Part shown: piece by piece, positions 40,310-49,510 of the stretch
Layout of the letters: each line of letters opens with the position of its first letter
How positions within the stretch are numbered: the stretch's first letter is position 1
Assembly: GCF_016908515.1 (NCBI RefSeq)
Contig: NZ_JAFBEA010000014.1
Location: forward strand, 1-64,000
Direction: 5' to 3'
Source of the DNA: Virgibacillus halotolerans
GTDB taxonomy: Bacteria; Bacillota; Bacilli; Bacillales; Amphibacillaceae
Length of the DNA: 64,000 nt
The notes under the pieces: generated by a model
What the model was told of the DNA's origin: nothing
Databases searched by the model: none
What the model saw: the letters and a program-made list of their open reading frames with translations, nothing else
Position numbers and translations under genes: made by a program

Positions 40310-41248
40310 TTGGTCTCTGTCAAAGATATTCAGAAAGCAAAAGAAAATATCGCAACTGTCATTAGTGAAACACCAATTTTTAGTTCTTCTCAATTAACTG
40401 AAATATGCGGTAATAATATGTTTTTTAAAGGAGAACATCTGCAGAAAACCGGTTCATTTAAGCTGCGTGGTGCTACCAATAAAGTGAAACGGGTTGTTAA
40501 AAACGGTGCAACCTTTATTACTGCTGCTTCTTCTGGGAATCACGGGCAAGCAGTTGCATATATTGCCAACTTACTCGGAATCGATGCAACGATCGTTGTC
40601 CCGGAAGATGCGAATCAAAGCAAAATCAATGCGATCCAAGCCTATCATGGGCAAATAGAGAAATACGGATGGACCTCAGCAGAACGATTACCACGAGCGG
40701 AAGCATTGGCGAAGGAAAATCAAGGAATTTATATACCACCATATGATGATTCATTCATTATTGCTGGGCAAGGAACGGTAGGCCTGGAAATATTGGAACA
40801 ATTAGATAATGTGGATGTTATTGTCGTTCCCATCGGTGGTGGGGGACTTATCTCCGGCATATTAACAGCAGTAAAAGAAACAAAACCATCCATAAAAGTG
40901 ATTGGAGTAGAACCGAAAACTGCGAATGATACGTTCTTGTCACTGGAAAATGGAACAATCACATCCATTAAAGAAACGAAAACGATTGCGGATGGTCTAA
41001 GAGCTAGTCACCCTGGAAATATGACATTTCCAATTGTCCAAAAATATGTAGATGACATTGTATTGGTAAGTGATGAGGAAATTCAACAAGCGCAATTTTT
41101 CGTCATGGAACGCATGAAGCAGGTGATTGAATTTTCTGGTGCGGTAACAGTTGCTGCGGCAATTTTTGGCAAACTAAGTGTGCAGCAGAAAAACGTTGTG
41201 TGTGTATTATCCGGAGGAAATGTTGATTTACATGAATGGCATGGTTAA
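40310..41248 (+). CDS. threonine/serine dehydratase-like PLP enzyme
   Basis: 312 aa from TTG 40310 (GGAG 7 nt upstream) or 339 aa from GTG 40229. The PLP lysine lies in KTGSFKLRGATNK, the phosphate loop is PIGGGGLISG, and SSGNHGQAVAYIANLLG is typical. Fold type II, related to catabolic threonine dehydratase or serine racemase, without a regulatory domain. It lies just upstream of the allantoin genes but has its own promoter. Possible roles are serine/threonine breakdown or a hydroxyaspartate-type reaction; sequence does not decide. Confidence 0.82.
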   Translation: MVSVKDIQKAKENIATVISETPIFSSSQLTEICGNNMFFKGEHLQKTGSFKLRGATNKVKRVVKNGATFITAASSGNHGQAVAYIANLLGIDATIVVPEDANQSKINAIQAYHGQIEKYGWTSAERLPRAEALAKENQGIYIPPYDDSFIIAGQGTVGLEILEQLDNVDVIVVPIGGGGLISGILTAVKETKPSIKVIGVEPKTANDTFLSLENGTITSIKETKTIADGLRASHPGNMTFPIVQKYVDDIVLVSDEEIQQAQFFVMERMKQVIEFSGAVTVAAAIFGKLSVQQKNVVCVLSGGNVDLHEWHG

Positions 41249-41317
41249 ATGAACGAGATGATAAGCTTTATGCCAAAGTTATCAATGAAAGTAAACCTAC
41301 ATGAAGAAATTTCTTTT

Positions 41318-41446
41318 TGTGCATTGTGAACAAATGACAGTTCATTATATACAACTTATTTCAATGAATCATGCAGTCTAGCTAACTCATGCTAGTCGTT
41401 TTGTCCAATCAACCTAAAGACAAAAGTGCGTTTATTGTTGTATACT
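41318..41446 (+). promoter_or_regulatory. control region of the pucI-like permease
   Basis: Distal element TGTGCATTGTGAACAA (41318-41333), continuing to TATACAAC (41347-41354). Proximal element CGTTTTGTCCAAT (41398-41410) and a -10 TATACT (41441-41446) with no good -35. The same two elements in the same order lie at 46251 and 46330 upstream of the MFS gene. Fits an activator-dependent promoter, with PucR the obvious candidate. Confidence 0.55.
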
Positions 41447-41511
41447 GTTGAATGGTTTGAAAAAGTAAACAATAAACATAGTACATTTAATTGAATTTAG
41501 GGGGTATTCCT

Positions 41512-42993
41512 TTGGACAATATTAATCGTGAAGCCTTTAAGGAAGCGGGCTTCAGTGAAGATGTTTTACCAACAAAGGACAAGGATAGGACTTGGAATAT
41601 AGGAAATTTCGCAACTGTTTGGATGGGATCTGTGCATAATATCCCTAATTATATTGCAATCGGTGGTCTCTTTGCAATTGGGTTATCGGTCGGACAAGTA
41701 TTTTCGGCAATAATGGCAGCATCTATCATTTTGGCATTGGTGATGGTGATGAATGGACATGCTGGATCAAAGTATGGATTGCCATTTGCAATGCTTCTCA
41801 GATCTTCTTACGGGAATAAAGGATCGATGATACCTGGCGTACTAAGAGGTGTTATTGCAGCAATTATGTGGTTCGGTTTCCAGACTTATGCGGGAAGTCA
41901 GGCATTATCTATATTAATCGGGAAAATGTGGCCATCGTATTTGGCATTAGGCGGCGATTGGAACTTTTTCGGATTGACATTACCTGCACTCATATCATTC
42001 CTTCTATTCTGGGCATTTAATGTTGCGTTAATTTATGGAGGAATGGACTTTTTAGGTAAATTTACCAACATTCTTTCTCCGCTGGTATATATTGTTTTTG
42101 GTGGAATGGCGATCTGGGCTATTAACTTAGCAGGCGGTATTGGTCCAATCCTAAGTTACAGTGGAACAGGAATTAGTGGGAATGGTTTTGTTGTCTTTAT
42201 CGGTGCAATCACTGCAGTTATTGCAGCATGGGCAGCGCCAATGGTCAGTGTTTCGGACTTTACGAGGTTGTCTCGTTCCACGAAGGAACAAGCGATTGGA
42301 CAGCCGTTAGGGTTAATTGTGACCTATTTATTATTTGCTGTTGCAAGTATTTCTATTATTGTAGGTTCCGAAATTGCTTTTGGTACACCGATTTGGAACG
42401 TGCTGGATGTTGTAGCTCGATTTGATGGTGCGTTTGCAATTGGAATATCTGTACTGACATTATGTTTAACAACATTATCTGTAAACGTGACTGGAAATAT
42501 TGTTCCAGCAGGTTATCAATTGGCTTCATTATTTCCAAAAAAACTTACCTTTAAGTCAGGTGCAACAATTGCAGCTATCATCGGTATACTCGTTATGCCA
42601 TGGAAACTAATGGAGAATTCAACTAGTATCTTTACATTCTTAAACATTGTCGCGGGTCTCTTGGCACCAATTACTGGCGTAATGCTGGCGCAATATTTTA
42701 TGATATCAAAAAAAGAAATCGACTTAAAAGAATTGTATTCACATAATGGGAAGTATAATTATCAAAATGGCTTTAACGTGAATGCGATCGTAACAACAAT
42801 TGTTGCGGGTGTGCTTTCTTTAATTGGCATGTTTGTACCGTTTTTCGATGCGCTTTATCAGATGTCATGGTTTGTAGGGATCATATCAGCCTTTATTCTC
42901 TACACAGTTCTTGAACGCGCAAGGTTAAAAAAAAACTTGCAAAAAACACCATTAAACAAAGTTGAAAAACCTGATAAGGTAATGCAAGGTTAA
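41512..42993 (+). CDS. pucI: NCS1-family permease, probably allantoin uptake
   Basis: 493 aa, twelve predicted membrane segments. NCS1 marks include WNIGNFATVWMGSVHNIPNYIAIGG in helix 1, GLPFAMLLRSSYGNKGS, RGVIAAIMWFGFQTYAGSQAL, and helix 8 with SVNVTGNIVPAGYQ. The best-known relatives are B. subtilis PucI and E. coli AllP, both allantoin transporters. The start is TTG with AGGGGG 7 nt upstream. allB follows at once, so uptake and first hydrolysis are cotranscribed. Confidence 0.88.
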   Translation: MDNINREAFKEAGFSEDVLPTKDKDRTWNIGNFATVWMGSVHNIPNYIAIGGLFAIGLSVGQVFSAIMAASIILALVMVMNGHAGSKYGLPFAMLLRSSYGNKGSMIPGVLRGVIAAIMWFGFQTYAGSQALSILIGKMWPSYLALGGDWNFFGLTLPALISFLLFWAFNVALIYGGMDFLGKFTNILSPLVYIVFGGMAIWAINLAGGIGPILSYSGTGISGNGFVVFIGAITAVIAAWAAPMVSVSDFTRLSRSTKEQAIGQPLGLIVTYLLFAVASISIIVGSEIAFGTPIWNVLDVVARFDGAFAIGISVLTLCLTTLSVNVTGNIVPAGYQLASLFPKKLTFKSGATIAAIIGILVMPWKLMENSTSIFTFLNIVAGLLAPITGVMLAQYFMISKKEIDLKELYSHNGKYNYQNGFNVNAIVTTIVAGVLSLIGMFVPFFDALYQMSWFVGIISAFILYTVLERARLKKNLQKTPLNKVEKPDKVMQG

Positions 42994-43019
42994 AATAAAT
43001 ATACCAAAGGAGAATGAAT

Positions 43020-44384
43020 ATGACTTACGATTTAGTTATTAAAGGTGGAAATGTTGTATTACGTGATAGCGTGGTAACAGCAGATATTGGAATAAAAGAT
43101 GAAAAGATTGCCTGCATCGCTGAACAAATTACAGATGATGCTAAAGAAGTAATTAATGCAAATGGTCAATTTGTTATGCCTGGTATGATTGATACCCACG
43201 TTCATATTAGTGAACCTGGGCGGACAGAATGGGAAGGCTTCGAAACGGGCTCTAAGTCACTTGCAGCAGGTGGAACAACAAGTTATGTAGAAATGCCTTT
43301 AAACGCGTTGCCAGCAACAACAAATAAAGCAGCTCTCGATCTTAAATTGGAAGCAGCAATCGATCAGAACTATGTCGATTACTCCTTTTATGGTGGACTT
43401 GTTCCAGATAACTTGGACAAGCTACAAGAATTGTCTGATGCGGGTGTACAGGCTTTCAAATGCTTCCTATCAGATATCACGAGTGATATTCCGGATGACT
43501 TTGTAAATGTAGACGATTATACGTTATATAAAGGAATGCAAAAATTAGCTGAATTGGGTCATATACTTTGTATTCATGCAGAAAACCCTTCGGTAACTTC
43601 AAAACTCTCGGAAGAAATGATGAGGGAAGGTAGAACAACTGCGATGGATTATGTGGATTCACGTCCGATATTTACGGAAGTAGAAGCAGTTCAGCGTGCA
43701 TTGTTATTTGCCAAAGAAACAGGATGTAAACTACATCTAGTGCATATCAGTACATCCGAAGCAATTCAAGCTATTACACAGGCACGAAGAGAAGGTGTCG
43801 ATGTTACGGTAGAAACGTGTACACATTACTTAGCGCTTACTGCAGAAGATGTAGCGGAAATTGGTCCACGAGCGAAATGTCAACCACCATTAAGAAAAGC
43901 AAAAGATCAAGCAAAACTATGGGACGAGCTAATGGCTGGTAATATTGATTGGCTAACATCCGATCATTCACCATGTACGGAAGACTTAAAAGAAGGTAAC
44001 CTTTTCGAGGCATGGGGCGGCATCAGTGGCGCACAAAATAACGTGGATATTATGTTTGATTTAGCAGTAAAACAGCGTGGGTTATCCATTAATAAATTTG
44101 TTGATTTAATTGCAACGAATCCGTCAAAACGTTTCAATTTACCAAATAAAGGTGAGATCTCTGTTGCGAAAGATGCGGATATTATTTTAGTAGACCCGAA
44201 CAGTTCTTACACATTGAAAAGAGAAGACCTTTACTATAAAAACAAACACAGCGCGTACGAAGGTAGAGAAATTGACTGTCGCGTGACAAAAACAATCCTA
44301 CGTGGAAATGTTGTTTATGATCTTGAACAAGGTATCGTTGGTAACCCGAAAGGTAAATTAATGTCCGCTAACGATAATAAATAA
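43020..44384 (+). CDS. allB: allantoinase, copy 1
   Basis: Opens the allantoin ring to allantoate. 454 aa, cyclic amidohydrolase. Metal ligands are [10 protein letters not shown] (residues about 60-70), the carboxylated lysine in QAFKCFLSD, histidines in CIHAENPSV and [10 protein letters not shown], and the aspartate in [10 protein letters not shown]. The allantoinase-type [11 protein letters not shown] follows the first metal motif. ATG 43020 is 7 nt from AAGGAG; the ATG at 43014 would be too close. A second, clearly paralogous allantoinase follows 465 nt downstream. Confidence 0.92.
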   Translation: MTYDLVIKGGNVVLRDSVVTADIGIKDEKIACIAEQITDDAKEVINANGQFVMPGMIDTHVHISEPGRTEWEGFETGSKSLAAGGTTSYVEMPLNALPATTNKAALDLKLEAAIDQNYVDYSFYGGLVPDNLDKLQELSDAGVQAFKCFLSDITSDIPDDFVNVDDYTLYKGMQKLAELGHILCIHAENPSVTSKLSEEMMREGRTTAMDYVDSRPIFTEVEAVQRALLFAKETGCKLHLVHISTSEAIQAITQARREGVDVTVETCTHYLALTAEDVAEIGPRAKCQPPLRKAKDQAKLWDELMAGNIDWLTSDHSPCTEDLKEGNLFEAWGGISGAQNNVDIMFDLAVKQRGLSINKFVDLIATNPSKRFNLPNKGEISVAKDADIILVDPNSSYTLKREDLYYKNKHSAYEGREIDCRVTKTILRGNVVYDLEQGIVGNPKGKLMSANDNK

Positions 44385-44500
44385 AGACTGTTTTCCAATA
44401 GAGTGCGGTGGGTTCGGCCCATCGGAAAATTTGTTGTTTATATAAGTAATGAAACTTAAAACTTAAAAGAGGTATGAACTGCGAAGTATATGCCAGTTAT

Positions 44501-44746
44501 TTTCCGCTACGGACCGTTGCTTTCCGCGGGCACGGCTTCAGCCTCCTCGAGCAAACCACTCTGCGGGGTCTTCAGACACGTGCTGTCCCGCAGGAGTCAA
44601 CGGTCCTTCGCTCCAAACAACTATCATCATAGTTAAGAGCAATTTAATTATTGTCAAAAACTATGTTAGCGAAGGAAATACACGTAGACTCCTGCGGGAA
44701 AGCTCAGAGCGAGCCCGCGGAAAGCGTAGTGTATTTCCGAAGCGAT
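44501..44746. repeat. pair of inverted GC-rich repeats between the allantoinase genes
   Basis: Copy A (about 44501-44613) and copy B (about 44669-44746) are in opposite orientation. Shared parts include GACTCCTGCGGGA and GCCCGCGGAAAGC; B is a short form lacking about 35 nt of A. This type of repeat (ACTCCTGCGGGA...CCCGCGGAAAGC) is common between genes in many Bacillaceae. The two copies could fold into one large stem in the transcript. No gene between 44385 and 44849. Confidence 0.75.
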
Positions 44747-44849
44747 AAGCAAGGAACGCAATGATGTCGCAGTTTATATCAATAGCAACAAGGTATACGA
44801 AAACAGCTTAAGTAAAACAGTAAAAAACGAATAAATGGAGGAGTGCCAC

Positions 44850-46187
44850 ATGGCTGATTATGATTTAATTATTAAAAACGGTACGATCGTTACTGCTGAT
44901 GCAACGATAAAAGGATCTATCGCTGTTAAGGACGGAAAAATTAAACAAGTAGCTGCTGATCAAACAATTGAAGCAACTGCTGATAAGGAAATTGATGCAG
45001 CAGGACTTCACGTTTTTCCGGGGCTAATTGACTCACATGTCCACTTTAATGAACCTGGAAGAGCCGAATGGGAAGGTCTTGCAACAGGTAGTAGAGCGTT
45101 AGCTGCTGGTGGTGCAACGACATTCTTTGATATGCCATTAAATAGCACACCACCAACCATTAATAAAGAGAACCTGAAACTGAAAAGTTCACTTGCTGAT
45201 GAAAAGTCGATCGTAAATCCAAGATTCTGGGGTGGACTTGTTCCGCAAAATATTGCGGATTTAAAAGAACTACATGAAAATGGTGTGATCGGATTTAAAG
45301 CATTTATGTCACCAAGCGGTATTGCTGATTTTGATAATGCGGATGATGAAACCCTTTATAAAGGGATGAAAGAAATTGCTTCATTCGGTTCACTACTTGC
45401 TGTACACGCTGAGAGCACTGTTATTTGTGACCAGCTTGCAGCAGAAAAACAAAGCCAAGGTAAAACAACTGCGAGGGACTTTGTCGAATCAAGACCAGTT
45501 ATTTCTGAGATTGAAGCGGTAAGAAGAATTATTTCTTATGCAGAAGCAACAGGTTGTAAATTGCATATTGTACATGCAAGCAGTCGTAAAGTCGTAGAAG
45601 TCATCAATCAGGCTAAAGCACGTGGTGTCGATGTAACTGTGGAAACATGCCCACATTATTTAGCGTTGACAGTAAAAGATTTAGAAGAAAAAGGTGGTCT
45701 GGCCAAATGTATGCCACCACTGAGAGACGAAGATGAAGTAGAAGACCTATGGGCAGCTGTAGCAAATGGCGAGATCAATGTTATTGGATCAGATCATTCA
45801 CCAGCACCAGCAGATATGAAAACTATAACAGATAACTATTTTGAGGGCTGGGGCGGTATTTCTGGTGCACAGTCACTTTTAAATATTTTGTTAACAGAGG
45901 GTTATTTCAAACGAAATATTCCGCTTGAAAAGATAGTCGAACTTACTTCAGCAAATCCAGCAAAACGATTTGGAATTGCTAATAAGGGAACGATCGCTGT
46001 TGATTATGATGCCGATCTAACACTTGTTAATCTAAATGAAAGCTTTGAACTGAAGAATGAAGATCTATTCTATCGTCATCAACATTCTGCCTATGTAGGA
46101 AAAACATTCAAAGGAAACGTGAAAACAACAATCGTAAATGGTGATGTTGTTTATAATGATGGAAAGATAATCGCTGATCAACAATAA
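44850..46187 (+). CDS. allB: allantoinase, copy 2
   Basis: 445 aa, the same family and length as B. subtilis PucH. All metal-binding residues are present: DSHVHFNEPGRAEWEG, the lysine in GFKAFMSPSG, histidines in AVHAESTV and HIVHASSRK, and GSDHSPAPAD. It differs from copy 1 mainly in the surface and the loops around the substrate pocket (TTFFDMPLNSTPPT against [14 protein letters not shown]). It may prefer another enantiomer of allantoin or another cyclic ureide. ATG 44850 follows GGAGGAG. Confidence 0.92.
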   Translation: MADYDLIIKNGTIVTADATIKGSIAVKDGKIKQVAADQTIEATADKEIDAAGLHVFPGLIDSHVHFNEPGRAEWEGLATGSRALAAGGATTFFDMPLNSTPPTINKENLKLKSSLADEKSIVNPRFWGGLVPQNIADLKELHENGVIGFKAFMSPSGIADFDNADDETLYKGMKEIASFGSLLAVHAESTVICDQLAAEKQSQGKTTARDFVESRPVISEIEAVRRIISYAEATGCKLHIVHASSRKVVEVINQAKARGVDVTVETCPHYLALTVKDLEEKGGLAKCMPPLRDEDEVEDLWAAVANGEINVIGSDHSPAPADMKTITDNYFEGWGGISGAQSLLNILLTEGYFKRNIPLEKIVELTSANPAKRFGIANKGTIAVDYDADLTLVNLNESFELKNEDLFYRHQHSAYVGKTFKGNVKTTIVNGDVVYNDGKIIADQQ

Positions 46188-46192
46188 TACAC

Positions 46193-46235
46193 AAAAAGAT
46201 TCCAACATCCTCTTATGGGATGTTGGAATCTTTTT
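46193..46235 (+). terminator. terminator after allB copy 2
   Basis: AAAAAGATTCCAACATC and its full complement form a 17-bp stem with a short loop, ending in T5. Confidence 0.92.
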
Positions 46236-46250
46236 AATTAGATAGATCTA

Positions 46251-46386
46251 TGTGCAAAGTGAACAATTAACTGTCCATATACAACAACATATATCACATG
46301 GTGGTTTAGAGTGGAAGGTTCCCGAAGTACGTTTTGTTCATTACAGATAATGATCTTCTGACGATTTTCAATTAAACTACTATTAT
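46251..46386 (+). promoter_or_regulatory. control region of the MFS transporter gene
   Basis: Distal element TGTGCAAAGTGAACAA (46251-46266), continuing to TATACAAC (46278-46285). Proximal CGTTTTGTTCATT (46330-46342), then CTGACG, 17-nt spacer and TATTAT (46381-46386). Order and spacing follow the region at 41318: distal element to -10 is 130 against 123 nt. Confidence 0.55.
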
Positions 46387-46474
46387 GGATAAATTTTCAT
46401 GGGGTAGACTTGATGAAAGTTAACCCCATGAAATGAGAGAATATGTATTTCAATCAAAGGGGGAGCATTACATA

Positions 46475-47731
46475 GTGAAGGAAGCAGAAGAGATAGAAAA
46501 AACGCAGCATGAATCTAAATCTAAAATGCCATATTGGTGGAAGGCAGTAATTGCTTTTACTTTTGGGTGGATGTTATTGAATGCGAGCAAATACTTTCTG
46601 AATCCCATTTTAGGGAATATTGGACTGGAGTACGACCTTAATAATACGCAACTAGGGCTTGTCAATAGTATTTTCTTTTTAACTTATACGTTTGCACAAA
46701 TCCCTGCCGGCTCATTAGCGGATAAATATGGGAAGAAAAGGTTTATTGTAATTGGTTTCATTTGTTTTGGATTATTTACAGGTTTAAGCGGATTAATGGC
46801 AGGATTTACAGGCTTTATTGTTGCGCGAGCGCTTGCGGGACTTTCGTCGTCCACCTATTATGGTCCACAGTTTGCCCTGTCTGCAGAGGCGATACCAACG
46901 AAACATAGGACTCTAGGGAGTGCAATTATTAACAGTGGCGCAGGAGTAGGGATTGCCTTAGGGTTTGTAGTGTCAAGTACATTAGTATTGGACTGGGGTT
47001 ATGACTGGAAAATAGCTTTTTATATTTTCGGTACGTTGACTGTTTTGGTAGGGATCTTGATCAATGTTCTGGTAAAGGACGATAGGAAAAAGCAGCCAGA
47101 AGTCGTTGGAGAGGAATCTCCAACACCGAAACCAAAGGGATCCGTAATTTCCTTATTTAAAAATCGCAACTTGCTTGTTGTATTTTTAGTATTATTTTGT
47201 TCCATCTATGGTTTCACGGTTATTGTTACATGGTTACCGCTATATTTGGTGTCTGAACGTGGTTTTTCAGGAAGTCAGGTTGGATTAATCTCTGCACTGG
47301 TGCCCTTGACGTCGATTCCGAGTGCATTACTATTTAGTCATTTTATCGATAAGATGGGTAAGAAAAAACCATTTGCCTTTTTTATGCTTCCAATGGCTGC
47401 CATTGCGTTATGGGCAACAGTGTATATGGAAAGTATTCCACTACTTATCGTATCATTGATTTTTTATGGTATTTTTGGAAAGCTTGCTTTAGACCCGCTT
47501 CTCATTGCTACTGTTTCTGAGAATGCAGAGCCGGAAATGTATGGGGTTGCTTATAGCACATATAACTTTATCGGGATGATTTCTTCTGTAATCTGCCCGT
47601 TCTTTACTGGTATTCTTGCAGACATGACGGGAAGTATGAGTTCTGGGTTTTATTCTGCCGTTGTTGTGCTTGGAATAGGGATGGTCATCATGATGTTCCT
47701 GAAAGAAACGCCACGTAAAACAGCAGCATAA
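46475..47731 (+). CDS. MFS transporter, substrate unknown
   Basis: 418 aa, twelve membrane segments with the MFS loop motif GSLADKYGKKRF between helices 2 and 3, and SHFIDKMGKKKP in the second half. The overall type is that of anion:cation symporters that carry small carboxylates. GTG 46475 has AAAGGGGGA 10 nt upstream; ATG 46433 has no ribosome site. The shared control element suggests a link to allantoin use, for example ureidoglycolate, allantoate or oxamate, but this is inference. Confidence 0.85.
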   Translation: MKEAEEIEKTQHESKSKMPYWWKAVIAFTFGWMLLNASKYFLNPILGNIGLEYDLNNTQLGLVNSIFFLTYTFAQIPAGSLADKYGKKRFIVIGFICFGLFTGLSGLMAGFTGFIVARALAGLSSSTYYGPQFALSAEAIPTKHRTLGSAIINSGAGVGIALGFVVSSTLVLDWGYDWKIAFYIFGTLTVLVGILINVLVKDDRKKQPEVVGEESPTPKPKGSVISLFKNRNLLVVFLVLFCSIYGFTVIVTWLPLYLVSERGFSGSQVGLISALVPLTSIPSALLFSHFIDKMGKKKPFAFFMLPMAAIALWATVYMESIPLLIVSLIFYGIFGKLALDPLLIATVSENAEPEMYGVAYSTYNFIGMISSVICPFFTGILADMTGSMSSGFYSAVVVLGIGMVIMMFLKETPRKTAA

Positions 47732-47753
47732 ACATAACTATATAAAAAACAAG

Positions 47754-47788
47754 AAGGTTGTTCCATATATATTGGGACAGCCTTTTTG
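47754..47788 (+). terminator. terminator of the MFS gene
   Basis: AAGGTTGTTCC and GGGACAGCCTT pair with a few wobbles, followed by T5. In the gap up to 48054 AGTGAACAA (47849-47857) and TTAAC repeat parts of the distal element; no gene is seen. Confidence 0.82.
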
Positions 47789-48054
47789 TTGTTTCTAAGC
47801 TACATGAAAGGAACGATTTTGATTTAATTTGTATAACGCATTGTTTATAGTGAACAAAAAGGGGTTAACGGCTGTCCAGCTTGCAACATTTCCAACTCGA
47901 ACTTTGGCTTATCAGCCATTTACTTGAAAGTCAGATTACATTAAGCTATATATACCTGTCTGGAATCGCATACATAGTGTTTCTATTATGCAGCATTTAT
48001 AGAAGGAAGGTCTTGGGAGAAGGCTCATTCAATATAGCAAAAGGGTGAAATTAT

Positions 48055-49467
48055 ATGCAAAAGGAAGCGAAGAAGAAAAAGAAGTTTGAAATGCCGCATA
48101 TTTATGTTATTTTATTTCTGTTTAGCGCAATTGCGGCCGTTGCGACGTATATTATACCTGCCGGTGAATATGATCGCGTTCCTGGGCCAGAGGGGCGCGA
48201 AACGATTGATGCGAATTCCTATACGGTAGTAGAGCAAAATCCGGTAGGTCCTGTTGATTTTCTAACCGTCATACCGAGAGGGCTAATCGATGCAGGAGAA
48301 GTTGTATTCTTTACATTTATTATTGGCGGCATGTTCATGGTGTTGCGTCGTACCGGAATTATTGAGATCGGTGTGGATAAGTTAGCGAAGAAGTTTGCGA
48401 GTAAAAGTCTGTTGCTTATACCATTGCTTACGGTGGTCTTTGCGGCGATTGCGACAGTAATTGGCACACCGGAATTATGTTTGGTTTATATACCGGTCAT
48501 TTTGCCACTGATGATTGCGCTTGGTTATGACTCGATTGTTGCTGCAGCGATCGCGTTATGCGGAACAGTGATTGGTTTTACTGCAGGGGTACTTAATCCA
48601 ATTAATACTGGGTTGGCACAAAAAATATCTGGATTACCTGTTTTCTCAGGTGCAGGTTTTCGTTTGACGTTATTTATTGTAGCCATCGCGTTAGCTGTTT
48701 TATTTATTATGCGTTATGCAATAAAGGTTAAGAAGGACCCAACTGCAAGCTTTGTTTATGAGGATGATCAAGAAAAAAGAGCACTTCATCAGCATGCGAA
48801 TCAAGTTGAGGAAATGACAATGTCAACGAGACAAAAATATGCTGCTATGGCGACATTTATTTTCTTCGCTATTTTAGTGTATGGTGTACTTGCCAAGGGC
48901 TGGTTTATGATAGAAATGGCCGGATTGTTTATTATTATGGGAATTGTCGTTGGTCTAATTGCTGGCTTAAATACGACTGAAATTGCGGAAGGATTTAATA
49001 AAGGATTTCGAGATGTATTAATGGGTGCTATTATCATAGGAATAGCACGGGCAGTTGCTGTTGTGTTGGAAGATGGTCAGATCATGGACACGATCGTACA
49101 CAGCCTGGGTTCAGCGGTTGGTGAGCTACCTGCAGTATTTGGTGCGGTCGGGATGTATTTGGTACAGTTGATTATCAACTTTATCATCCCATCCGGAAGT
49201 GGACAGGCATTAGTCACTATGCCGATTATGGCACCATTATCAGACTTGATTGGTGTCACAAGACAAACAGCAGTACTTGCGTTCCAATTAGGTGATGGAT
49301 TTGCACATATTTTGTTTCCAACATCTGGATACTTTATGGCGGCATTAGCTATTGCTGGCGTTTCTTGGCAAAAATGGGTTCGATTTTATGGTCCGTTGTT
49401 CTTATGTTTTATGGGACTATCGATTGTTGCCCTGATTATTGCACAGCTTACCCAGTGGACAGGTTAA
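48055..49467 (+). CDS. YfcC/DcuC-type carboxylate or amino-acid transporter
   Basis: 470 aa, about twelve membrane segments. After a basic N-terminus (KKKKKFEMPH) comes YIIPAGEYDRV, the YfcC hallmark, later IPSGSGQALVTMPIMAPLSDLIG and GDGFAHILFPTSG, found in C4-dicarboxylate/AbgT/YfcC carriers. Substrates of this family include basic amino acids, peptides and dicarboxylates. It sits among allantoin genes with a GTGAACAA motif upstream, so import or export of a pathway acid such as oxamate is possible. GGGTGA serves as ribosome binding site. Confidence 0.83.
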   Translation: MQKEAKKKKKFEMPHIYVILFLFSAIAAVATYIIPAGEYDRVPGPEGRETIDANSYTVVEQNPVGPVDFLTVIPRGLIDAGEVVFFTFIIGGMFMVLRRTGIIEIGVDKLAKKFASKSLLLIPLLTVVFAAIATVIGTPELCLVYIPVILPLMIALGYDSIVAAAIALCGTVIGFTAGVLNPINTGLAQKISGLPVFSGAGFRLTLFIVAIALAVLFIMRYAIKVKKDPTASFVYEDDQEKRALHQHANQVEEMTMSTRQKYAAMATFIFFAILVYGVLAKGWFMIEMAGLFIIMGIVVGLIAGLNTTEIAEGFNKGFRDVLMGAIIIGIARAVAVVLEDGQIMDTIVHSLGSAVGELPAVFGAVGMYLVQLIINFIIPSGSGQALVTMPIMAPLSDLIGVTRQTAVLAFQLGDGFAHILFPTSGYFMAALAIAGVSWQKWVRFYGPLFLCFMGLSIVALIIAQLTQWTG

Positions 49468-49471
49468 TTAA

Positions 49472-49510
49472 AAAATGGCCATTTACCTAAGTGTAAATGA
49501 CCATTTTTTT
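49472..49510. terminator. bidirectional terminator
   Basis: AAAAAATGGCCATTTAC and GTAAATGACCATTTTTTT form a nearly perfect stem between the converging transporter gene and pucR. Confidence 0.9.
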
